From: an uncultured Bacillota bacterium | Lineage (GTDB): Bacteria > Bacillota > Clostridia > Caldicoprobacterales > UBA3941 | Direction: 5' to 3' | Assembly: GCA_937960725.1 (NCBI GenBank) | Contig: CALGOY010000326.1 | Coordinates: 1 to 9,113 of the forward strand | DNA length: 9,113 nucleotides | Part shown: in pieces, positions 1 to 6,165 of the stretch | Layout: every line of letters starts with the position of its first letter | Position numbering within the stretch: the first letter of the stretch is position 1 | Made by a program: the position numbers and the translations under genes | Notes under the pieces: generated by a model | Seen by the model: only the letters and a program-made list of their open reading frames with translations | Database searches by the model: none | What the model was told of the DNA's origin: nothing

Positions 1-1493
1 ACGGTACTCTGTCTGAAGAAGTATTGGACAGGGTAGTTGAGAGAATACTTAACATCATCTTCAAAGCAGTAGATAATAAGAAAGAAAATGCAACATATGA
101 CAAAGAAGCCCACCATCAGTTGGCCAGGGAAGTAGCAAGAGAGTGTATGGTACTTTTGAAAAACGAGGATAAAATCCTGCCTCTTAAGAGGGAGGGAACC
201 CTTGCGGTAATCGGGGAATTTGCAAAACGGCCCAGGTATCAAGGTGGAGGAAGCTCCCACGTAAATCCCACAAAGCTGGATGATATATACGAGGAGATTA
301 AAAAGTCCGCAGGAGATAGTGTTAATGTGATATATGCACAGGGCTACAGCCTTGATAAAGACGAGGTAGACGAAGAGCTTTTGAAAGAAGCAAAGCAAGC
401 AGCTAAAGAGGCAGATGTTGCAGTGATATTTGCAGGGCTGCCTGAACATTATGAATCAGAAGGCTATGATCGCCAGCACATGAAGATGCCAGAGAGCCAC
501 TGCGTGCTTATCGAAGAAGTAGCAAAGGTACAGCCCAATTTAGTAGTAGTTCTGAGCAACGGTTCACCGGTGGAGATGCCCTGGTTAGATAAAGCAAAGG
601 GAGTGCTGGAGGCATATCTAGGAGGTCAAGCTGCTGGCGGAGCTATTGCAGACCTGCTATTTGGAGATGCAAATCCCAGCGGTAAGCTGGCTGAGACCTT
701 CCCTAAAAAGTTAAGCGATAATCCCTCTTATTTGAATTTCCCTGGAGAAGGGGACAGGGTAGAATACAGAGAAGGCATATTTGTAGGTTATAGGTATTAC
801 GATAAGAAGAACATAGAGCCACTGTTCCCCTTTGGTTATGGGCTAAGCTACACCACATTTGAATACAGCGACCTTAATATAAGTAAAAAAGAAATACTAG
901 ACACTGAAACAGTAACAGTTAGTGTAAAGGTAAAAAATACGGGAGATATGGCTGGCAAAGAGGTTGTTCAACTATATGTTAGAGATGTTGAAAGCTCGGT
1001 TATAAGGCCGGAGAAAGAGCTAAAAGGTTTCGAGAAGCTAGAGCTTAAGGCTGGTGAAGAGAAGACAGTCACCTTTGAGTTAGATAAGAGAGCATTTGCC
1101 TATTACAACGTAGACATAAAGGACTGGTATGTAGAAACAGGCGAGTTTGAGATTTTGATAGGCAAATCATCCAGGGACATAGTACTTAGGGATAAGATAT
1201 TTGTAAAATCCACTGTTTCAGTAAAGAAAGCAGTGCATAGGAACACACTAATAGGGGATGTGGTCTCAGATCCGATTCTTGAGCCAGTATTCAAGGAGTT
1301 TATGAGTAAGACAATGCAAAATGAAACTACGTTAAGTACGCCTCAGGTTCAGAATGAAGCCTTAAATGCAACGATGATGGCAATTATGAGATATACACCA
1401 TTGCGTGGTCTGGTTAATTTCGGAAGAGGAGGATTTACCGAGGAGAAACTGAATGAATTAATTCAAAAATTAAATGAAAAGCTTGATGAATAA
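1..1493 (+). CDS. GH3 family beta-glucosidase, C-terminal part (5' end outside window)
   Basis: Hydrolyses terminal beta-linked glucose or related sugars from oligosaccharides. The frame is open to the window edge (first full codon at 3) and begins in the helix that closes the GH3 N-terminal barrel. The TTG at 24 is therefore not a credible start, and the nucleophile Asp lies upstream, out of view. Numbering residues from codon 24: the alpha/beta sandwich domain spans about 30-280 and contains ESEGYDR at 144-150; by family homology its second Glu (codon 459-461) is the expected acid/base. [12 protein letters not shown] is at 268-279, and a fibronectin-III-like domain lies at about 295-385 with [21 protein letters not shown] helical tail of about 95 residues follows, of a kind seen in other Firmicutes GH3 enzymes. 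No signal peptide can be judged. No terminator directly follows the stop; the hairpin at 1608-1660 may serve. Substrate (beta-glucoside or beta-xyloside) cannot be settled from this part. Confidence 0.93.
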   Translation, partial: GTLSEEVLDRVVERILNIIFKAVDNKKENATYDKEAHHQLAREVARECMVLLKNEDKILPLKREGTLAVIGEFAKRPRYQGGGSSHVNPTKLDDIYEEIKKSAGDSVNVIYAQGYSLDKDEVDEELLKEAKQAAKEADVAVIFAGLPEHYESEGYDRQHMKMPESHCVLIEEVAKVQPNLVVVLSNGSPVEMPWLDKAKGVLEAYLGGQAAGGAIADLLFGDANPSGKLAETFPKKLSDNPSYLNFPGEGDRVEYREGIFVGYRYYDKKNIEPLFPFGYGLSYTTFEYSDLNISKKEILDTETVTVSVKVKNTGDMAGKEVVQLYVRDVESSVIRPEKELKGFEKLELKAGEEKTVTFELDKRAFAYYNVDIKDWYVETGEFEILIGKSSRDIVLRDKIFVKSTVSVKKAVHRNTLIGDVVSDPILEPVFKEFMSKTMQNETTLSTPQVQNEALNATMMAIMRYTPLRGLVNFGRGGFTEEKLNELIQKLNEKLDE

Positions 1494-1540
1494 TACTAAA
1501 GATGATATAAAGTTTTAATATACCATTTGTGGATTCCTAA

Positions 1541-1569
1541 TTGACATCGATATTATTGTGTTGTATACT
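1541..1569 (+). promoter_or_regulatory. Sigma-A type promoter, TTGACA-N17-TATACT
   Basis: The -35 TTGACA at 1541-1546 is a perfect consensus. The spacer is 17 bp, and the -10 TATACT at 1564-1569 matches five of six bases. Transcription should start near 1576. This is the best promoter in the spacer between the glucosidase and the dehydrogenase, and only weak -35/-10 matches occur between 1666 and 1749. It would drive the short RNA ending at about 1665 and, by readthrough, the dehydrogenase-malic enzyme operon. Confidence 0.75.
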
Positions 1570-1575
1570 TAAAAG

Positions 1576-1665
1576 TAAGGTAAAATAAAATATTAGGCTT
1601 GGAGAAGAAGAGATAGCCTTGATATTCGCAGTCTAGCTGCGAATATAAGTGCTATCTCTTTTTTT
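1576..1665 (+). ncRNA. Candidate short RNA or attenuated leader (about 90 nt)
   Basis: This stretch runs from the predicted start of the 1541-1569 promoter to the end of the terminator T run. It has no ATG and no open frame with a ribosome binding site, so a leader-peptide mechanism is unlikely. The 5' third is A-rich and unstructured, and the 3' part is one long two-stage hairpin. A small competing pairing is possible: AGGCT at 1595-1599 with AGCCT at 1615-1619, which overlaps the left arm of the terminator. At 5 bp it is weak. I recognise no known riboswitch, T-box or other RNA family. The inference rests on promoter-terminator spacing. It may be a stable small RNA, or a leader controlling the genes from 1750. 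Confidence 0.4.
1608..1665 (+). terminator. Two-stage hairpin intrinsic terminator
   Basis: The outer stem AAGAGATAGC (1608-1617) pairs with GCTATCTCTT (1651-1660), 10 bp perfect. Inside it, ATATTCGCAG (1622-1631) pairs with CTGCGAATAT (1637-1646), also 10 bp perfect, around the loop TCTAG. The two stems are separated by a 4x4 internal loop. The T run covers 1659-1665. There is no matching A run on the left, so it should act on the + strand only. It sits 85 bp before the dehydrogenase start and can end both the short RNA and glucosidase transcripts. Confidence 0.85.
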
Positions 1666-1749
1666 GTTGCACCAATTGTTGTCCGTATAGGTGTGGATTA
1701 ATATTAGTAGTTAATAGTTTTTAAAATAATTATTATAGGGGGTTTTATT

Positions 1750-2862
1750 ATGTCCAAAAAGAGCAATATTGTTGATTGGGAAACCATTACTAATTTTGTG
1801 ATCGATGTGTTCCGTGGATATGGGGTGCCGGATGAGGACGCAAAAATCTGTGCTGATGTTTTAATTGAATCTGACAAGAGGGGAATCCCATCCCATGGTG
1901 TTAATCGACTAAAGCCTATCTATCTAGACAGAATTAAAGATGGGATACAAAATCCTGTAACTAATTTTGAAGTAGTTAAAGAAACTGCAACCACTGCAGT
2001 AGTAGATGGACACAATGGCATGGGGCAGGTTATAGGCTATAAGTCAATGAAAATGGCGATTGAAAAGGCTAAGAAATACGGAATGGGCATGGTAGCTGTT
2101 CGGAACTCCACCCATTATGGCATAGCTGGATATTATGTTACGATGGCAACGGATGCAGGATGCATAGGTATAACTGGTACCAATGCTAGGCCATCTATTG
2201 CTCCAACATTTGGTGTAGAAAATATGTTAGGAACCAATCCCCTCACCTTTGGAATGCCAACAGATGAGCCATTCCCATTTGTATTGGACTGTGCTACTTC
2301 TATAACCCAAAGAGGAAAAATCGAACATTTTGCCCGCATTGGTAAGGATACTCCAGAAGGAATGGTCATAGGGCGGGATGGAAAAGCTTTAACTGATTCT
2401 CAGCAAATCCTCAAAGATTTAGTAAAAGGTAAGGCAGCGCTAGCCCCCTTAGGAGGCATAGGTGAGGAGATGGGCGGCTATAAGGGATATGGATATGCTA
2501 CAGTAGTTGAGATATTATCAGCAGCATTGCAGCAGGGCAATTTCCTGCGAGGTCTAACGGGTATTGGTCCAAATGGAGAAAAAGTTCCTTATCGTCTAGG
2601 CCATTTCTTCATCGCTATTGATCCGGAAGCATTCATGGGCCTTGAAACCTTTAAGAAAATTGCAGGCGATATACTGAGAGAGCTTAGAAACTCTGAAAAA
2701 GCTCCAGGGCATGATCGGATCTATACAGCTGGAGAGAAAGAGTATCTAGCATGGATGGAGAGAAAAGATACTGGGGTTGAGATCAATGAGTCAGTGCAGA
2801 AGGAACTTATTCAAATTCGGGATGAACTAGGGCTTACCCAGTACCGCTTCCCATTTGAATAA
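1750..2862 (+). CDS. Malate/L-lactate dehydrogenase family oxidoreductase (Ldh_2 fold), probable malate dehydrogenase
   Basis: A cytoplasmic NAD(P)-dependent 2-hydroxyacid dehydrogenase of the family that includes archaeal malate/sulfolactate dehydrogenases and ureidoglycolate dehydrogenase (AllD); it is unrelated to classical Rossmann-fold MDH/LDH. The protein has 370 residues, a normal full length. Visible family motifs are SHG at 48-50 (catalytic-region His49), NSTHYGIAGYY at 119-129 (His122), GTNP at 161-164, LDCATS at 179-184 and GGYKGYGYA at 242-250. The ATG at 1750 is preceded by AGGGGG at 1737-1742, 7 nt away. It is the first gene of an operon, with malic enzyme starting 23 bp after its stop. 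Substrates in this family vary (malate, lactate, sulfolactate, ureidoglycolate). Malate is inferred from the adjacent malic enzyme and aconitase genes, not from a diagnostic residue. Expression probably depends on readthrough of the upstream hairpin. Confidence 0.9.
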   Translation: MSKKSNIVDWETITNFVIDVFRGYGVPDEDAKICADVLIESDKRGIPSHGVNRLKPIYLDRIKDGIQNPVTNFEVVKETATTAVVDGHNGMGQVIGYKSMKMAIEKAKKYGMGMVAVRNSTHYGIAGYYVTMATDAGCIGITGTNARPSIAPTFGVENMLGTNPLTFGMPTDEPFPFVLDCATSITQRGKIEHFARIGKDTPEGMVIGRDGKALTDSQQILKDLVKGKAALAPLGGIGEEMGGYKGYGYATVVEILSAALQQGNFLRGLTGIGPNGEKVPYRLGHFFIAIDPEAFMGLETFKKIAGDILRELRNSEKAPGHDRIYTAGEKEYLAWMERKDTGVEINESVQKELIQIRDELGLTQYRFPFE

Positions 2863-2885
2863 TATAACAGGGGGTTGTGTAACTG

Positions 2886-4058
2886 ATGAATATAAAGGAA
2901 GAAGCTCTAAAGAAGCATTACGAATGGAAGGGGAAAATTGAAGTAATATCCCGGGCGCCCATCAATAGCAGGGAAGATCTGTCTTTGGCATATACTCCCG
3001 GGGTGGCAGAGCCCTGTCTGGCTATCCAGAAGGATACTAACAAGTCCTATGAGCTTACCCGCCGCAACAATCTAGTAGCTGTTATTACCGATGGGTCGGC
3101 GGTGTTGGGATTAGGAGATATAGGTCCGGAAGCGGCGATGCCGGTTATGGAAGGAAAGTGTGTCCTATTTAAGGAGTTTGCGGGGGTAGATGCCTTTCCG
3201 ATATGTATACGAACTAAGGATGTAGATGAATTAGTTAGAACTATTTACCTAATTTCCGGCAGCTTTGGAGGTATAAACTTAGAGGATATTGCGGCACCCC
3301 GCTGTTTCGAAGTGGAGAGGAAGTTAAAGGAAATTTGTGATATTCCGGTATTCCACGACGACCAGCATGGGACAGCTATTGTAGTTGCAGCTGCATTCCT
3401 GAATGCCCTTAAGTTAGTTAAAAAAGATATAAGTAGTGTAAAAGCAGTTATTAATGGTGCGGGTTCTGCAGGAATTGCTATTGCTAAACATCTTCTCAAT
3501 CTAGGCCTCAAGGATATCATAATGGTAGACCGATTTGGTATTATCTGCGAGGGAATGGAAGAGCTAAATTCTGAGCAGGCACTCATGGCCAAGCTGACGA
3601 ATAGGGAGCATAAACGGGGTACTTTAGCGGATGCTATGAAGGGAGCAGATGTATTCTTCGGGGTTTCAGCCCCCAATGTAGTTACTAAAGAAATGATTCA
3701 GTCCATGAACGACGATCCCATAGTATTCGCTATGGCCAATCCAGTACCGGAGATTATGCCCGATGAAGCCAAAGCGGCTGGTGCAAGGGTAGTTGGGACT
3801 GGACGGTCTGATTTTCCAAACCAGATCAACAATGTCCTTGCTTTCCCAGGCATATTCCGCGGGGCACTGGACTGCAGAGCAAAAGAAATTAACGAAGAGA
3901 TGAAAATTGCTGCATCTTATGCTATTGCTAATCTCGTCAGCGAGGATGAACTGAATGAAGATTACATTCTACCAAGCCCCTTGGATAAAAGGGTTGTTCC
4001 AGCAATAGCTGAAGCCGTAATAAAAGCTGCCCGTGAAACCAATGTGGCAAGGATATAG
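2886..4058 (+). CDS. NAD(P)-dependent malic enzyme (oxaloacetate-decarboxylating)
   Basis: Oxidatively decarboxylates malate to pyruvate and CO2 with reduction of NAD(P), requiring a divalent metal. The 390 residues match the short bacterial form without a phosphotransacetylase-like tail. The N-terminal domain is at about 14-150, with catalytic Tyr36 in AYTPGVA and Lys91 in MEGKCVLFKEF. Metal ligands are the acidic pair at 133-134 in NLEDIAAP and Asp158/159 in FHDDQHGT. The C-terminal Rossmann domain carries GAGSAG at 191-196, VDRFG at 214-218 and MANPVPE at 283-289. NAD versus NADP preference is not clear from the sequence. The ATG at 2886 follows AGGGGG at 2869-2874, 11 nt away and slightly long. 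The gene lies 23 bp behind the dehydrogenase, so the two are probably cotranscribed. Its last codons and stop form part of the terminator stem at 4049-4075. Confidence 0.95.
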   Translation: MNIKEEALKKHYEWKGKIEVISRAPINSREDLSLAYTPGVAEPCLAIQKDTNKSYELTRRNNLVAVITDGSAVLGLGDIGPEAAMPVMEGKCVLFKEFAGVDAFPICIRTKDVDELVRTIYLISGSFGGINLEDIAAPRCFEVERKLKEICDIPVFHDDQHGTAIVVAAAFLNALKLVKKDISSVKAVINGAGSAGIAIAKHLLNLGLKDIIMVDRFGIICEGMEELNSEQALMAKLTNREHKRGTLADAMKGADVFFGVSAPNVVTKEMIQSMNDDPIVFAMANPVPEIMPDEAKAAGARVVGTGRSDFPNQINNVLAFPGIFRGALDCRAKEINEEMKIAASYAIANLVSEDELNEDYILPSPLDKRVVPAIAEAVIKAARETNVARI

Positions 4059-4080
4059 GTTTAGCCTATATCCTTTTTTT
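4049..4080 (+). terminator. Intrinsic terminator overlapping the malic enzyme stop codon
   Basis: AAGGATATAGG (4049-4059) pairs perfectly with CCTATATCCTT (4065-4075) over 11 bp around the loop TTTAG, followed by T through 4080. The left arm holds the last codons and the TAG stop (4056-4058) of malic enzyme. It closes the two-gene operon and separates it from aconitase, which has its own promoter. Confidence 0.9.
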
Positions 4081-4098
4081 GTAGCTATTTAAGCTAGC

Positions 4099-4128
4099 TT
4101 GACAGCATTTATATCATTATTATACAAT
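4099..4128 (+). promoter_or_regulatory. Promoter of aconitase, TTGACA-N18-TACAAT
   Basis: A perfect -35 TTGACA at 4099-4104 is followed 18 bp later by TACAAT at 4123-4128, matching five of six -10 bases. An alternative -10, TATACA at 4121-4126, would give a 16-bp spacer. Transcription should start near 4135, leaving a leader of about 50 nt before the ATG at 4186. The preceding terminator makes this the likely main promoter of aconitase. Confidence 0.7.
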
Positions 4129-4143
4129 ATACAATAATATTAT
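4121..4143 (+). promoter_or_regulatory. Tandem TATACAA repeat and palindrome at the aconitase start region
   Basis: TATACAA occurs twice in tandem (4121-4127 and 4128-4134), duplicating the -10 element. It runs into the 10-bp palindrome ATAATATTAT at 4134-4143, which sits over the predicted transcription start. An operator for a citrate- or carbon-responsive repressor is possible, but the region is almost pure A/T, so chance symmetry is a real alternative. Confidence 0.3.
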
Positions 4144-4185
4144 AAAGAGAGTTCAGGCTCTAAATAAGACTTAAGGAGGAGTAGT

Positions 4186-6111
4186 ATGGGAAAGAATCTG
4201 GTTCAGAAGATTATCAGCTCCCATCTGGTATCCGGTGAGATGAAAGCAGGTTCTGAAATCGCAATTCGCATCGATCAGACGTTGACCCAGGATTCAACTG
4301 GAACCATGGCCTATCTTCAATTTGAAGCGATGGGAGTTCCAAGGGTAAGGACCAAGAAATCTGTAGCTTACATTGATCACAATACCCTCCAGGCAGGGTT
4401 TGAGAATGCAGATGATCATAAATATATTCAGACTGTGGCTTCAAAGCATGGAATATACTTTTCCAGGCCAGGAAATGGAATTTGCCACCAGGTGCATTTA
4501 GAAAGATTCGCTAGACCTGGATGGACACTATTGGGCTCCGACAGCCACACTCCCACTGCGGGAGGAATAGGAATGCTGGCTATTGGCGCTGGCGGATTGG
4601 ATGTAGCTGTAGCCATGGCAGGAGGGCCCTATTATCTGACCATGCCCAAGGTCTGCCGGGTCGTTTTGAAAGGGAAGCTCAATCCCTGGGTTACGGCAAA
4701 AGATGTAATTTTAGAGCTCCTTAGGATTATGACAGTAAAAGGCGGCGAAGGAAAGGTTATGGAATACGCTGGGGAAGGAGTTGCCACCTTAACCGTACCA
4801 GAGAGGGCAACTATTGCCAATATGGGGGCAGAGCTTGGAGCTACCACGTCCATATTCCCAAGCGATGAAATGACCAGAGCTTTCATGAAGGCCCAGGGAA
4901 GGGAAGATGAGTGGATAGAGTTGAAGGCCGATGAGGATGCCGAGTATGATGAAGAGATAGTAATAGATCTAAGTAAATTAGAACCCCTGGTAGCAAAACC
5001 CCACAGCCCCGATAATGTGGATACGGTAGCCAATGTAGGACCTATAAAAGTTGATCAGGTTGCTATCGGCAGCTGTACTAACTCATCATACCTAGATCTT
5101 ATGAGGGTAGCTGCCATCCTTAAAGGGAAAACCGTTCATCCAGATGTAAGCCTAGTTATTTCCCCAGGTTCTAAACAGGTATATACTATGCTTGCAGAGA
5201 ATGGTGCTTTGGCTGACCTAATCGATGCAGGGGCACGGATACTGGAGTGTGCTTGCGGTCCATGTATCGGTATGGGACAGGCACCGGCTACCAATGCTGT
5301 TTCAGTCCGCACATTCAACCGTAATTTCTATGGCCGAAGCGGAACCCCCAGTGCTAAGGTCTATCTGACTAGCCCCGAGGTTGCAGCAGCTACGGCAATA
5401 ACGGGAGTCCTAACCGATCCTAGAACTTTGGGAGAATATCCAACCATAGAAATGCCAGAGCGCTTTCATATCCGGGATAATTCAATTATTCCACCAGCTC
5501 CGGAAGGGGAGGAAGTGGAAGTAGTAAGGGGACCCAATATTAAGCCCTTCCCAGTTAATACCAAGCTTCCGGATGAGGTACAGGGTTCTGTACTGCTTAA
5601 AATGGAGGACAATATTACCACAGACCATATCATGCCATCTAATGCTAAGTTATTGCCCTACCGTTCTAATATTCCTTATCTTGCCGACTATTGTCTGACT
5701 CCGGTGGATGAGGAATTCCCAGCTAGGGCTAAAAAAGAAGGCGGTGGCTTCTTAGTTGCCGGGCACAATTATGGTCAGGGCTCTAGCAGAGAGCATGCTG
5801 CCTTAGTACCCCTGTATCTAGGAATTAAAGGGGTATTGGCAAAGTCCTTTGCTAGAATCCACAGGGCTAACCTGATAAACTCAGGTATTCTTCCTTTGAC
5901 CTTTGTAGATGAGGCCGATTATGACAGGATTAGCCAGGGGGATAAGCTGGTTATTAAAAATGCTGTCCAGCAGATAAAGGATGGCGATGAGATCGTGGTT
6001 ACCAATGTTACTAAGAATTTTGATATTAAAGTAAAACTATCCCTATCGCCACGACTAAAAGAGGTAATATTGGCTGGAGGTTTACTAAATTACACTAAAA
6101 ACAAGGCATAA
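4186..6111 (+). CDS. Aconitate hydratase (compact 641-residue bacterial type)
   Basis: A cytoplasmic [4Fe-4S] enzyme that interconverts citrate and isocitrate through cis-aconitate. The cluster ligands are Cys297 in GSCTNSS and Cys357 and Cys360 in CACGPCIG. Other active-site motifs are Asp64-His65 in YIDHNT, GSDSHTPTAGG at 117-127, and GQGSSREHAAL at 530-540; in the last, Ser533 and Arg535 correspond to bovine mitochondrial Ser642 and Arg644. The catalytic domains fill about 5-420, and the swivelling C-terminal domain about 455-610. The length and direct domain order fit the short 'Aquifex-type' aconitases rather than the 850-900-residue AcnA or AcnB. Homoaconitase or isopropylmalate isomerase is less likely because both halves are fused and no leucine or lysine genes are adjacent. 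The start is well supported by AGGAGG at 4174-4179, 6 nt before the ATG. It is probably monocistronic, with its own promoter and terminator. Confidence 0.95.
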   Translation: MGKNLVQKIISSHLVSGEMKAGSEIAIRIDQTLTQDSTGTMAYLQFEAMGVPRVRTKKSVAYIDHNTLQAGFENADDHKYIQTVASKHGIYFSRPGNGICHQVHLERFARPGWTLLGSDSHTPTAGGIGMLAIGAGGLDVAVAMAGGPYYLTMPKVCRVVLKGKLNPWVTAKDVILELLRIMTVKGGEGKVMEYAGEGVATLTVPERATIANMGAELGATTSIFPSDEMTRAFMKAQGREDEWIELKADEDAEYDEEIVIDLSKLEPLVAKPHSPDNVDTVANVGPIKVDQVAIGSCTNSSYLDLMRVAAILKGKTVHPDVSLVISPGSKQVYTMLAENGALADLIDAGARILECACGPCIGMGQAPATNAVSVRTFNRNFYGRSGTPSAKVYLTSPEVAAATAITGVLTDPRTLGEYPTIEMPERFHIRDNSIIPPAPEGEEVEVVRGPNIKPFPVNTKLPDEVQGSVLLKMEDNITTDHIMPSNAKLLPYRSNIPYLADYCLTPVDEEFPARAKKEGGGFLVAGHNYGQGSSREHAALVPLYLGIKGVLAKSFARIHRANLINSGILPLTFVDEADYDRISQGDKLVIKNAVQQIKDGDEIVVTNVTKNFDIKVKLSLSPRLKEVILAGGLLNYTKNKA

Positions 6112-6125
6112 AGCAAATTAAATAC

Positions 6126-6165
6126 GAATAAAATAAAGCCTGCATTTGCAGGCTTTATTTTATTC
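6126..6165. terminator. Bidirectional terminator between convergent aconitase and ABC-F genes
   Basis: A perfect 18-bp stem (6126-6143 with 6148-6165) closes on the tetraloop ATTT. The GC-rich core GCCTGC/GCAGGC is flanked by A-rich and T-rich arms on both sides, so a U-rich tail forms in either direction. It ends aconitase, 15 bp after its stop, and the opposing ABC-F gene. The ABC-F stop codon (6160-6162, minus strand) lies inside the stem. Confidence 0.9.

Noticed and set aside
24..1493. A separate complete gene starting at TTG 24
   Set aside because: The frame is open to the window edge, the visible protein starts inside a GH3 domain lacking the catalytic nucleophile, and there is no ribosome binding site before 24.
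1576..1665. T-box or known metabolite riboswitch
   Set aside because: The transcribed leader is too short for a T-box, lacks its conserved sequence, and shows no signature I recognise from known riboswitch classes.
1494..1749. Rex operator controlling the malate genes
   Set aside because: No TTGTTAA/TTAACAA-like inverted pair is present; the TTGTTG copies here are direct and lack the matching half.
3245..3676. 143-codon open frame on the minus strand
   Set aside because: It lies wholly within the malic enzyme gene, has no ribosome binding site, and its translation resembles no family I know.
4632..5033. 133-codon open frame on the minus strand
   Set aside because: It is the antisense of aconitase, rich in Ser and Ala as expected from complementing that gene, with no support of its own.
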